A stretch of 64,000 nucleotides of DNA from an uncultured Atopobiaceae bacterium (GTDB taxonomy: Bacteria; Actinomycetota; Coriobacteriia; Coriobacteriales; Atopobiaceae): positions 1 to 64,000 of the forward strand of contig CAKVON010000003.1 in assembly GCA_934792625.1 (NCBI GenBank). Reading direction: 5' to 3'. The notes under the pieces were generated by a model that was not told the DNA's origin, did no database searches, and was given only the letters and a program-made list of their open reading frames with translations. The translations under genes were made by a program, and so were the position numbers. Below are positions 26,579 through 34,520 of the stretch, piece after piece. The first letter of the stretch is position 1. The number at the start of each line of letters is the position of its first letter.

Positions 26579-27163
26579 CTACTCACCACGCACGGCAGTG
26601 ATGACCACGTAACGCTCAGGATCCTCGCCCTCAGAATGAGTGGCAACATCAGTGTCATCGATAAGAGCAAGGTGAACAAGACGACGCTCGTAGGCGTTCA
26701 TCGGCTTGAGACGAACCTTACCCGAACGCTTGGCACGCGAAGCAGCAGACCGGGCAATCGTCTGAATCTTCTGCTTCCTACGATTCTTGTAGCCCTCAAT
26801 GTCAACAACGATGGGGAAGTGGAAGCCAAGACGCTTACTAACGATAGAAGAGATGACGAGCTGAAGAGCGTCGAGCACGCGACCATGGCGGCCAATGAGA
26901 ACTGCCAGGTCACCGCCATTAACGTCGAGAATGAGCTCTCCCTCGTCACCATCGTACTCATCGATGGTGGACTCAGTCTCACCAAAGCACTTGAGGACAT
27001 CACGAATCACGCCAACGGCGAGGTCGGCGATGGCGTCAAGCTGGTCGTCGCTAAGCTCTTCATCAGCCTCGTAGGCAGCTCGAATCTCGGCAAAGGCATC
27101 GCTCGAGACAACCTGCTCGGACTTCTCGTCCTTCTCGACAGAGTCATTGATGACTTCGTCCAT
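26579..27163 (-). CDS. jag: Jag/KhpB-type KH-R3H RNA-binding protein
   Basis: An RNA-binding protein found next to yidC in many Gram-positive bacteria; in streptococci KhpB acts with KhpA in cell-wall growth. The 194-residue product has an acidic N-terminal region (about 1-65), a KH-II domain (LDVNGGDLAVLIGRHGRVLD with the GRHG turn) and an R3H domain near the end (LKPMNAYERRLVHLALIDD). ATG 27163 has GGAGG five bases upstream; the earlier ATG at 27175 itself contains that ribosome site and is rejected. The gene follows yidC after a hairpin. Confidence 0.93.
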   Translation of the reverse strand: MDEVINDSVEKDEKSEQVVSSDAFAEIRAAYEADEELSDDQLDAIADLAVGVIRDVLKCFGETESTIDEYDGDEGELILDVNGGDLAVLIGRHGRVLDALQLVISSIVSKRLGFHFPIVVDIEGYKNRRKQKIQTIARSAASRAKRSGKVRLKPMNAYERRLVHLALIDDTDVATHSEGEDPERYVVITAVRGE

Positions 27164-27184
27164 GGTTACCTCCATTTAGGGAAA

Positions 27185-27216
27185 GCACCCACCCAGTAAT
27201 GCTACTGAATGGGTGC
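27185..27216 (-). terminator. Hairpin between yidC and jag
   Basis: Stem GCACCCA / TGGGTGC with an inner CAGTA / TACTG stem, followed on the minus strand by TTTCCC. It is probably a partial terminator or processing site that lowers jag expression relative to yidC. Confidence 0.55.
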
Positions 27217-27234
27217 CAATAACGGTATCTCAGC

Positions 27235-27990
27235 CTACTTCTTCTTGTGCGGGCGAGGCTTGCGCTCCTTGCGCACGATGTCGATCTTGGGCTGGTTGGC
27301 GAACTTCTCCTCTTCCTCCTTCTTGGCAGCGTCCAGCACCTTCTTGGTAATGAACTGCTGCTGGATGGCGCCCCAGGCAGAGGACGTATCGTAATAGAGA
27401 AGGATGCCGACGGGAACGGCCCAGCCGAACCAGCACATCATGCCACCCATCAGCAGACCCATCATAAGGTTCTGCTGACGCTGCTCGGCGGCGGCGTTGC
27501 GGGAGTTGAGCCACATCGGCACAAAGGTAAGGACGCCGAAGAGAAGGTCCAGCAGAACGTAGACCCAGGCGCCGGCGAGGCCAAGCTCGGCCACCGCACC
27601 GGAAACGCTCTGCGACAGGGAACCGAGAATGCCATAGAAGTGAGCACCCTCAGGAAGCTCCTTCAGAACCGAGAAGAGGGCGAAGAAGACAGGCATCTGG
27701 ATGAGAACGGGCAGGCAACCACCGAGGGGGTTGAACTTGTTCTCGGAGTAGAACTTCTGAAGCTCCTCTGTCTGCTTCTGCGGATCATCAGCATAGAGCT
27801 CCTGAATCTCCTGAAGCTTAGGCTGCAGCGCCTGCATCTTCGCCGACGACTTGGTCGACTTGATGGTGAGGGGCGTCAGGGCAAGACGAATGATGACCGT
27901 CAGGATGATGACGGCAAGTCCCCAGTCGCCAAAGGTGTTCGCGAAGAACTCGAGAACGGACTTAAGGAACCAAATAAACCAATCCCACAT
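27235..27990 (-). CDS. yidC: Membrane protein insertase YidC/Oxa1
   Basis: Inserts membrane proteins alone or with SecYEG. The 251-residue protein has the Gram-positive short form, without the large periplasmic domain. It shows five hydrophobic segments, including an N-terminal one, IRLALTPLTIKSTKSS (the conserved arginine in the groove), the cytoplasmic coiled hairpin ALQPKLQEIQELYADDPQKQ, and NPLGGCLPVLIQMPVFFALF. There is no clear lipobox at the N-terminus. The C-terminal tail is strongly basic (PRPHKKK), as expected for ribosome contact. It lies in the rpmH-rnpA-yidD-yidC series. Confidence 0.95.
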   Translation of the reverse strand: MWDWFIWFLKSVLEFFANTFGDWGLAVIILTVIIRLALTPLTIKSTKSSAKMQALQPKLQEIQELYADDPQKQTEELQKFYSENKFNPLGGCLPVLIQMPVFFALFSVLKELPEGAHFYGILGSLSQSVSGAVAELGLAGAWVYVLLDLLFGVLTFVPMWLNSRNAAAEQRQQNLMMGLLMGGMMCWFGWAVPVGILLYYDTSSAWGAIQQQFITKKVLDAAKKEEEEKFANQPKIDIVRKERKPRPHKKK

Positions 27991-28013
27991 GCTTCCTCCG
28001 CACGTAGCCGCCC

Positions 28014-28292
28014 CTAGGGGACGGGATCGAAACCGCCTTTATGAAATGGGTTGCAGCGGAGAATCCTCTTGAAGGCAAGCCAGGTGCCCTTGAGAAATCC
28101 GTACTTCTCGATAGCCTCCACGGCGTACTGGGAGCACGTTGGGGAGTAGATGCAGCAGGGCGGGAACAGGGGAGAGATGAACCTCTGATAGACGCGCACG
28201 AGCGCGATGGCACCACGCGCGACGGGATTTTCACTCCCCCTTTGGGACTGTTCGTCAGACTCCTGCACGACCAAGCAACCTCTCGAGAGCAT
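28014..28292 (-). CDS. yidD: Membrane protein insertion efficiency factor YidD
   Basis: A small amphipathic membrane-associated protein that helps YidC. Family landmarks are all present in 92 residues: [26 protein letters not shown] in two stretches, [19 protein letters not shown] and the terminal GGFDPVP. The start at 28292 would overlap rnpA by 38 bases; a GTG at 28270, nearer the conserved core, is an alternative start. The end lies 23 bases before yidC. Confidence 0.92.
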   Translation of the reverse strand: MLSRGCLVVQESDEQSQRGSENPVARGAIALVRVYQRFISPLFPPCCIYSPTCSQYAVEAIEKYGFLKGTWLAFKRILRCNPFHKGGFDPVP

Positions 28293-28575
28293 CGCTCACG
28301 TCCGCGGGCTTCGCGTCATGCGTGGCACGAGTTGAGAAGAGAATTATCGAGGCTCCGTTACGCGGCATGTCGCACGCGCGGGCGGCCTCTCGCAAAACCC
28401 TCTTGCAACGGTTCCTGTACACGGCATTACCAAGTCGCTTAGCTGCGACGAAGGCGACCTTTCCCGGGTCGCCTTCGTCGCCGCGCAGAACCGTTATGCG
28501 CACCAGCGGGTGAGCCACTCGCTTCCCATTGGAGAAGACCCTCTCAAATTCCGCTCTGGATTTGATGGTCTCCAT
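28255..28575 (-). CDS. rnpA: Ribonuclease P protein component
   Basis: Protein subunit of RNase P, needed for tRNA 5' maturation. The 106-residue product carries the signature [19 protein letters not shown] (RNR motif) and the N-terminal [17 protein letters not shown]. Placement directly after rpmH is the universal bacterial arrangement. Confidence 0.96.
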   Translation of the reverse strand: METIKSRAEFERVFSNGKRVAHPLVRITVLRGDEGDPGKVAFVAAKRLGNAVYRNRCKRVLREAARACDMPRNGASIILFSTRATHDAKPADVSDALERLLGRAGV

Positions 28576-28581
28576 GGAAAA

Positions 28582-28716
28582 CTAGACAGTGAGCCTCTTG
28601 CGGCCCTTGGCACGACGACGGGCGAGAACGGCACGGCCGCCCTTGGTCGCCATACGGGCACGGAAGCCGTGGCACTTGGCGCGCTTGCGCTTGTTCGGCT
28701 GGTAGGTACGCTTCAT
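28582..28716 (-). CDS. rpmH: Ribosomal protein L34
   Basis: A 44-residue, very basic protein starting [20 protein letters not shown] and ending KGRKRLTV, the full L34 signature. A strong ribosome site AGGAGGATTCGAA precedes the ATG at 28716. It heads the rpmH-rnpA-yidD-yidC cluster and has a near-consensus promoter at 28767-28796. Confidence 0.97.
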   Translation of the reverse strand: MKRTYQPNKRKRAKCHGFRARMATKGGRAVLARRRAKGRKRLTV

Positions 28717-28766
28717 TTCGAATCCTCCTGAAACACAGGTAGTACGTTTATTGCCATAGCCAAAGG

Positions 28767-28796
28767 ATTGTAGATGCTCGACATCTCAACTGTCAA
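28767..28796 (-). promoter_or_regulatory. Promoter of rpmH
   Basis: On the minus strand, TTGACA (28791-28796) and TACAAT (28767-28772) are separated by 18 bases, about 50 bases before the rpmH start. This is the best match to the housekeeping consensus in the window. Confidence 0.82.
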
Positions 28797-29104
28797 TTTC
28801 CAACTTTTCTCCACGTAAACATACCAGCGAACGGTATGCCGTCGAGAGGCGCCGTACGCCTATCGACTCATATATATAGGTGCCTTCGCAATCTCGAAAC
28901 ACAGCACCCGGTGGCCCAGATAACATGCAACGTGTCGAGAACCGATCATGGGAGAAACCGTGAAGTCGCCACGCCGCCCCACACGCCAGTCGCATTCGGG
29001 GTTTGACCAGCGTGAAAGAACCTTGGTAGTAATATTGCGAAAGACCAGAAGGAACTTCTCGCGATGGTAGTTTTTTTCATCGTCTTTCAGCATGCACAAG
29101 CCAG
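28797..29104. other. Non-coding stretch left of the first DnaA-box cluster
   Basis: About 300 bases with no gene. It includes an AT-rich ATATATATA run near 28869-28877 and the motif ACTTCTCG at 29055-29062. Beyond that I see nothing definite. Confidence 0.5.
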
Positions 29105-29196
29105 TTATCGACAGCTTTTCAAAGCGTGTTGAAAACTTTCTTTCTGTTGAACGCAATTCGTGAAATTTTCGACAGCTTATGAAAGGTTGTCGAAAT
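29105..29196. promoter_or_regulatory. First cluster of DnaA-box-like 9-mers
   Basis: Four sites in 92 bases directly before the GHKL gene: TTATCGACA at 29105-29113 (one mismatch to the E. coli box TTATCCACA), TTTTCAACA on the minus strand at 29127-29135, TTTTCGACA at 29166-29174, and ATTTCGACA on the minus strand at 29188-29196. A further TTTTCGACA on the minus strand lies inside the gene at 29469-29477. Confidence 0.75.
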
Positions 29197-29217
29197 CCGT
29201 GAAAGGGAACTTTTCGG

Positions 29218-30375
29218 ATGCCAAGGGACTTCTATCCGTTCGTCGAGGAGGACGACAAGCCCGGCGACGCCGAGGTTGGCGAGAATGCCCAAGAAGGCGT
29301 TGTCTATCCCGCCAGGATCGCCGTGTACGACGACCCGGCGGTGACGCCGAGGGTCGTCGTTATCGAACCGTGCGACGTGCGAGACTTCCTGGCAAAGATC
29401 ACGGAGGAGGTCACGAAGCTCGCGCGCGAGCAGGGTGGGACGATTCCCTTCACCATCATTCGAGAGCTTGTCGAAAATTTCATTCACGCCGCGTTCATCG
29501 AGCCGACCATCACCATCCTGGATGGCGGAAACACGATCCGCTTCTGCGACCAGGGACCAGGCATTCGCGAGAAGGACCAGGCACTGCAGTTTGGCACCAC
29601 CTCCGCAACCGACGAGATGAAGCACTACATCCGAGGTGTCGGATCGGGCCTTCCCATCGCGCAGCAGTACATGATCGACAAGGGCGGATCGCTCACGATC
29701 CAAGACAACATCAACGGCGGAACGATCGTCACCATCTCGACAAGACCCGAGGGCGAATGCGACACGCAGCTCTCTCCTCACGCCGATGGCGAAGGCGTGG
29801 GCGCGACGGGCATGGCGATGGGAATGGACCCGACAATGGCTGGAATGCCTGGCCAGATGCCCATGGGAGCACAAGCCATGCAGACGCAGGGCGGCTACGC
29901 CCAACCATGGCAGCAGGCGGCAGGACAGCCCTGGCAGGGCCAACAGGCCTGGGCAACGCAGGCGCCTTTGCCGCAACAGCAGCCCTGGCAGGGCCAGCAG
30001 GGTGGCATGTGGCCCCAACAGCAGATGTGGGGCCAGCCCATGGCGCAGCCCGCGATGCAACCCGCGCAGCAGATGCAGCAGGCGGCAACCGGCATTCCCG
30101 CAGGAATCCCCATGGGAATGCCGCCCCAGTACCAGCAGGCAGACATGTCGACGGCGCAACCCTCCATCTCGCAGAGGGCAACGATGATCCTGACCTACCT
30201 CGCCTCGCACGAGACGGTCGGCGGTGTCGACCTCGAAAAGACATATGGCGGATCGCAACCCACCTGGTCGCGCGAGCTCAAGGTCCTCGACGAGATGGGT
30301 CTCACGCGCAAGGACGGGCAGAAGCGCAGGCTCACCGCAATGGGAAGCGCCTACCTGACGAACATGGGCGCCTGA
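29218..30375 (+). CDS. GHKL-fold ATPase with C-terminal winged helix, adjacent to dnaA
   Basis: The 385-residue protein has three parts. Residues of about 55-175 are a GHKL (histidine-kinase/gyrase-like) ATP-binding domain: N box FTIIRELVENFIHAAF with the metal asparagine near 87, G1 box FCDQGPGI (111-115), and G2 box GVGSGLPIAQQY (140-145). There is no phospho-acceptor histidine helix, receiver or membrane segment. Residues of about 176-315 are a Gln/Met/Pro/Gly-rich linker. Residues of about 318-385 look like a winged helix (MILTYLASHE ... PTWSRELKVLDEMGL). So it is a cytoplasmic ATPase with its own likely DNA-binding part. It lies between two DnaA-box clusters, 87 bases before dnaA. I do not recognise a named family; control of initiation is inference. 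Confidence 0.8.
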   Translation: MPRDFYPFVEEDDKPGDAEVGENAQEGVVYPARIAVYDDPAVTPRVVVIEPCDVRDFLAKITEEVTKLAREQGGTIPFTIIRELVENFIHAAFIEPTITILDGGNTIRFCDQGPGIREKDQALQFGTTSATDEMKHYIRGVGSGLPIAQQYMIDKGGSLTIQDNINGGTIVTISTRPEGECDTQLSPHADGEGVGATGMAMGMDPTMAGMPGQMPMGAQAMQTQGGYAQPWQQAAGQPWQGQQAWATQAPLPQQQPWQGQQGGMWPQQQMWGQPMAQPAMQPAQQMQQAATGIPAGIPMGMPPQYQQADMSTAQPSISQRATMILTYLASHETVGGVDLEKTYGGSQPTWSRELKVLDEMGLTRKDGQKRRLTAMGSAYLTNMGA

Positions 30376-30380
30376 GCGAG

Positions 30381-30436
30381 TTTTCGACAAACCCTCCCCA
30401 ACGGGCCAACCTCGTGCATATAATGGGTTTTCGACA
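30381..30436 (+). promoter_or_regulatory. dnaA promoter with flanking DnaA-box-like sites
   Basis: A perfect -10 TATAAT lies at 30419-30424, 39 bases before the dnaA ATG. No good -35 is visible at 17 bases. TTTTCGACA occurs at 30381-30389 and again at 30428-30436, the second overlapping the expected transcription start. This fits autorepression by DnaA. Confidence 0.75.
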
Positions 30437-30462
30437 AAAATGACCCACAAACGAGGAAGACC

Positions 30463-32079
30463 ATGACCGACTCAAGCGAATCCGACGCCATCGCCCTCTG
30501 GGAGGACGTCGCCGACATCGTCGCCGCCAGAAGCGACCTCCCCGCATCGATGCCGGCAATGGTTCAGAAGTGCCGGGCCGTCTCATTCGACGACGAAACC
30601 TCGACCATCACGGTAGCCGCCGGCGCCCGATTCATGAAGCGCCAGGTCGAGAAGTTCGCGCCGCAAATCGAATCATGCCTCGAGGAGGCGGCCTTTGCCC
30701 CCGTGCACCTGGTCGTCGAGATTGGCGCCGGCCCGACCGAGCCCACGATCGACACGTCGTCGGTCATGACCCCCAGCGAGCTCGACGCCGCGGCGGGCGA
30801 CATCGCCGCAAGCTCGGGGGCAACCCAGCCCATGGCGGGCGCACCCCAAGCTGCACAAGGCACGATGGCACAAGGCATGCCGACGCAATACGCACCGACC
30901 CAACAGCCCTTCTCGGCAGCGCCTGTATCGCAGCCGACGGCCGGCCAGCCCCTGACGATCGCGCAGCGACGCGAGCGCAACCCGCTGATCGCAGAGGTTA
31001 CCGTCAACGACTCCAAGCTCACGTTCGACCGCTTTGTCGTGGGCGAGGAAAACATGATCGCCCTGCAGGCGGCCAAACGCGTGGCCGACGGCGACCGCAA
31101 CTACAACCCGCTGTTCGTCTACGGCAAGTCGGGCCTGGGCAAGACCCACCTGCTCAAGGCGATCCAGAACTACGTCGTCCAGAACAACGTGGAGCGACTT
31201 TGCGTCTATCGCACGGCACACGACTTCGTCAACGAGTACGCAACCGCGATGGTCAACACGACGCTCGAGGTCAAAGACGCCTTCAAGCACAATTACCAGG
31301 ACATCGACATCCTGATCATCGACGACGTACAGTTCCTCAAGGGCGCGGCGTCGGTCGGCTTCTTCTTCGACCTGTTCAACTACCTCAAGGACCATGGCAA
31401 GCAGATCGTGCTGGCCGCAGACGAGTCGCCCCGCATGCTCGGCGTGAGCAACGCCGACTTCGACGAGAGGCTCGTCTCGAGGTTCGACTCGGGCGTGGCG
31501 TGCCCCATCCAGGTTCCCGACTACGAGCTCAAGCTGGCACTCATCCGCAACTTCTACCAGCGCGAGAAGCAGGATGCCGAGACCGAGCGACTCATGGGCT
31601 ACGAGGGCACCATCTCGGAGGAGAACCTGCAGCTCATGGCCGAGCGTGCGGGATCGAACATCCGCGTGATCGAGAGCTTCTGCCAGGCCTGCCTGCTCGA
31701 GGCGGGCAAGCTCCAACGCGCCGGGCGAGACCTCGAACGCAACGACATCATCAAGCTGGCAACCCAGAAGTTCGGCAGCTCCAACCACACGGTCACGATC
31801 GACGAGATCCAGAAGGCGCTCGAGGAGGAGTTTGGGGTCTCCCACAGCGACCTGATTGGTTCCACCCGCAAGAAGGGGGTCATGGTGCCACGCCAGGTGG
31901 GATGCTGGCTGGCCCGCAACCTCACCGACGTGACACTGGCCGACATCGGCAAGCACTTCGGCGGGCGCAGCCACGCCACGGTGTACTACAGCATCACCGA
32001 GACCGAGAAGTCCATGAAGGAGGACAGGCTGTTCTTCGACCAGGTGAGCAGGTTGAAGGAGTCTCTTCTCAACGAGTAG
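30463..32079 (+). CDS. dnaA: Chromosomal replication initiator DnaA
   Basis: An AAA+ protein that binds boxes in oriC and opens the DNA. In 538 residues: domain I (about 1-90), a Gln/Ala/Pro-rich flexible domain II (about 95-175), the AAA+ core with Walker A YGKSGLGKTHLLKAI, Walker B ILIIDDVQFLKG and Box VII DERLVSRFDSG, then domain IV with TRKKGVMVPRQVGCWLARNL and GGRSHATVYYSI near 500-510. The last motif differs from the E. coli GGRDHTTV: Asp to Ser at 503 and Thr to Ala at 505, in the box-reading helix. This matches unusual box sequences around the gene. ATG 30463 follows GAGGAAG. Confidence 0.97.
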   Translation: MTDSSESDAIALWEDVADIVAARSDLPASMPAMVQKCRAVSFDDETSTITVAAGARFMKRQVEKFAPQIESCLEEAAFAPVHLVVEIGAGPTEPTIDTSSVMTPSELDAAAGDIAASSGATQPMAGAPQAAQGTMAQGMPTQYAPTQQPFSAAPVSQPTAGQPLTIAQRRERNPLIAEVTVNDSKLTFDRFVVGEENMIALQAAKRVADGDRNYNPLFVYGKSGLGKTHLLKAIQNYVVQNNVERLCVYRTAHDFVNEYATAMVNTTLEVKDAFKHNYQDIDILIIDDVQFLKGAASVGFFFDLFNYLKDHGKQIVLAADESPRMLGVSNADFDERLVSRFDSGVACPIQVPDYELKLALIRNFYQREKQDAETERLMGYEGTISEENLQLMAERAGSNIRVIESFCQACLLEAGKLQRAGRDLERNDIIKLATQKFGSSNHTVTIDEIQKALEEEFGVSHSDLIGSTRKKGVMVPRQVGCWLARNLTDVTLADIGKHFGGRSHATVYYSITETEKSMKEDRLFFDQVSRLKESLLNE

Positions 32080-32083
32080 GGAC

Positions 32084-32316
32084 TGTCGAAAACCCTGTCG
32101 GAAGGCGCGAGAAGGACTTTCGAAAAGTCGCCGTCTTTGTAGGGAGAGTTTTCGACAGATGTGGAAACGTAGGAAGTGTCGAAAGTATTTTGAATCCAGA
32201 AGGCGTCATTTAGGGTCATCTAGCTGGGGCGTTAGTACTTCTCGACATTTCGTCAGTGCTTATTATTAGAGTGTTCTTTTGATATATCTATTTACTAATA
32301 GATAAAGAGAAAGGTC
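32084..32316. other. Probable oriC between dnaA and dnaN
   Basis: DnaA-box-like 9-mers: TTTTCGACA on the minus strand at 32084-32092, on the plus strand at 32149-32157, and CTTTCGACA on the minus strand at 32177-32185. A near-palindromic GACTTTCGAAAAGTC lies at 32115-32129. About 75 bases further, 32257-32312 is strongly AT-rich (TTATTATTAGAG, GATATATCTATTTACTAATAG), a typical unwinding element. Box cluster plus AT-rich element between dnaA and dnaN is a common origin layout. dnaN's promoter must also lie here. Confidence 0.8.
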
Positions 32317-32320
32317 GCGC

Positions 32321-33427
32321 ATGAGGTTCACAGTCAGCCAGTCGTCTTTGACCAAGGCACTCGCCGTCGTCTCCAAGGGCATGGCGTCCAACTCGACGCT
32401 CCCCATCCTTTCGGGCGTGCGCGTCTCCGCTGCCGAGGGTACCCTCGAGCTCCAGACCACCAACCTGGCCATCTCCATCCGCCACAAGGTTCCCGCCAAC
32501 GTTGAGGAGCCGGGCGAGACGGTCATCTCGGGCAAGATCTTGTCGAGCATCGTCAAGACGCTCCCCGACGCCGCCGTCACCTTCGAGAGCGACGAGGTCG
32601 GCGTGACCATCACGTGCGCCAAGTCCAACTACCGCCTGACGGTCCTGGACCCGGCTGACTTCCCCGAGTTCCCGACCTTCGTGCTCGATCGCTCCGTCGA
32701 GCTTCCCAGCGCACTTCTCACCACGATGGTGGACAAGGTCTATAGGGCCACGTCGAACGACAACGCCCGACCGCTGCTGTCCGGCATCCTCATGACCGTC
32801 GAGAACAACACCATCCGCCTCGTGGCGACCGACTCGCACCGTCTGGCCGTCTGCGACACCAACGTCGCGGCCGAGGGCGTCGACGACGGCTTCGAGATGA
32901 TCATCCCCGGCCACGTCTTCCACGACGTGCTGACCATCCCGTCCGATACGCAGTCCATCCTGATCGGCAGCACCGACAGCCAGGTGGTCTTCGTCTTCGG
33001 CAACACCACCTACGTCTCGCGACGCCTCGAGGGCAGCTTCCCGAACTTCCGTCAGCTGCTTCCCGACGGTTACAACACCGCGGTCAAGATCAACGTCGAC
33101 GAGTTTGCCGCCGCGCTCAAGCGTGTGTCCGTCATCGCGCAGGCCAACCCCAAGGTCCGTCTGGAGGTCGATGCCGACGCGAGCCTCATGACGCTGCGCG
33201 CCACCTCGCCCGAGCAGGGGGAGGCGTCCGAGACCGTCTCGATCGAGGCCGAGGGCGAGTCCATCGCGATCGCGCTGAACTTCCGTTACCTCTTCGATTG
33301 CATCAACGCAGCCTCCGACCAGGACGAGATCTCGCTCGAGCTGCAGGAGCCCATGCGCCCGGCCACGTTCAAGTCCTACTCCAAGATCAACTACCTCTAC
33401 CTGCTCATGCCCACGCGCTGGAACTAG
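32321..33427 (+). CDS. dnaN: DNA polymerase III beta sliding clamp
   Basis: The 368-residue ring subunit that tethers the polymerase. It starts MRFTVSQSSLTKALAVVSKG, has the three-domain clamp pattern with TVLDPADFPEFP and RPLLSGILMTVENN, the ATDSHRLAV motif, and ends YLLMPTRWN, close to the family's MPMR-type end that forms the peptide-binding pocket. It begins about 240 bases after dnaA, behind oriC, and is followed after one base by recF. Confidence 0.97.
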   Translation: MRFTVSQSSLTKALAVVSKGMASNSTLPILSGVRVSAAEGTLELQTTNLAISIRHKVPANVEEPGETVISGKILSSIVKTLPDAAVTFESDEVGVTITCAKSNYRLTVLDPADFPEFPTFVLDRSVELPSALLTTMVDKVYRATSNDNARPLLSGILMTVENNTIRLVATDSHRLAVCDTNVAAEGVDDGFEMIIPGHVFHDVLTIPSDTQSILIGSTDSQVVFVFGNTTYVSRRLEGSFPNFRQLLPDGYNTAVKINVDEFAAALKRVSVIAQANPKVRLEVDADASLMTLRATSPEQGEASETVSIEAEGESIAIALNFRYLFDCINAASDQDEISLELQEPMRPATFKSYSKINYLYLLMPTRWN

Positions 33428-33428
33428 C

Positions 33429-34520
33429 GTGTCGCTGCTGGTACGTGAGGTCCGCCTGACGGACTTCCGCAACTTCCGCGACCGCGTCGTCGAGCCTGCG
33501 GAGGCCCTGACGATCCTCGTGGGACATAACGCCGTCGGCAAGACGAACACGGTCGAGGCCATGCAACTGCTCACCACGGGCTCGTCGTTCAGGCACCCGC
33601 GCGCCTGCGAGCTTCTGCGTGATGGTGCCGAGAAGGGCCGTGCGGCGGCAAGGCTTGCCGGCGACGGCCGAGTGATAGACGTCGAGCTCGACCTGACCCC
33701 GACCAAGCGTGGCTTCCGTCGCAACGGCAAACCGTGCCGCGCGGCGGACCTCCTTGGCACGCTGATGTCGGTCCTGTTCTGTCCCGACGACCTTGCGCTG
33801 GTAAAGGGGTCGGCGTCGCTTCGCCGCCAAGGTATCGACTCGTTCGGCTCCCAGGCACACCCTGGCTACGACAAGGTGTGCCGCACCTACGCCCGCGCGG
33901 TCGAGCAGCGCAACAGCTTCCTCAAGGAGCCGTGGTGCGACCCGACCCTGTTGGACGCGTGGGACGAGTCGATCGCGCTCGGGGCTGCGACGCTGCTCGC
34001 GCACCGACTGAGCCTGTTTGCCAGGCTGGTGCCGCACGTGGCATCGGTCTATGCGGACATCTCCGGCGGAGAGACGCTCGAGTGCCGCTACGAGTGCTCC
34101 CTCGGCGACGAGGCACTTGAACTCGACAGAGACGGTCTGCGAGAGCTGGCCTTCGAGCGCGTGCGTGCGGCGCGTGAGCAGGACCGTCGCCTGGGGCGCA
34201 CCGGGGTTGGTCCGCATCGCGACGACATACGCTTCTTCATCGACGGTCGCGACGCACGCGCGTTTGGTTCCCAGGGCCAGCAGCGCTCGATCGTGCTCGC
34301 CTGGAAGATGGCGCAGGTCGAGCTCGCGCCCGAGCTGGTGGGCGAGCGACCGCTGTTGCTTCTGGATGACGTCATGAGCGAGTTGGACGCCGACAGGCGC
34401 GAGGCGATCCTGACGTATGTCGAGCGCGGCGTGCAGACGGTCGTGACCACAACGAACCCGGGGTATTTTCCCGACGAGCTTCTGGACAAGGCAAGGGTGG
34501 TGAACTTTGGCGACCAATAG
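33429..34520 (+). CDS. recF: Recombination protein RecF
   Basis: An SMC-like ATPase that loads RecA at gaps through RecFOR. The 363-residue protein starts at GTG 33429, one base after the dnaN stop. It has VREVRLTDFRNFRDRVVEP, Walker A VGHNAVGKTN, the signature region GSQGQQRSIVLAWKMAQVEL and Walker B LLLLDDVMSELD. Standard dnaN-recF coupling suggests shared translation. Confidence 0.95.
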   Translation: MSLLVREVRLTDFRNFRDRVVEPAEALTILVGHNAVGKTNTVEAMQLLTTGSSFRHPRACELLRDGAEKGRAAARLAGDGRVIDVELDLTPTKRGFRRNGKPCRAADLLGTLMSVLFCPDDLALVKGSASLRRQGIDSFGSQAHPGYDKVCRTYARAVEQRNSFLKEPWCDPTLLDAWDESIALGAATLLAHRLSLFARLVPHVASVYADISGGETLECRYECSLGDEALELDRDGLRELAFERVRAAREQDRRLGRTGVGPHRDDIRFFIDGRDARAFGSQGQQRSIVLAWKMAQVELAPELVGERPLLLLDDVMSELDADRREAILTYVERGVQTVVTTTNPGYFPDELLDKARVVNFGDQ

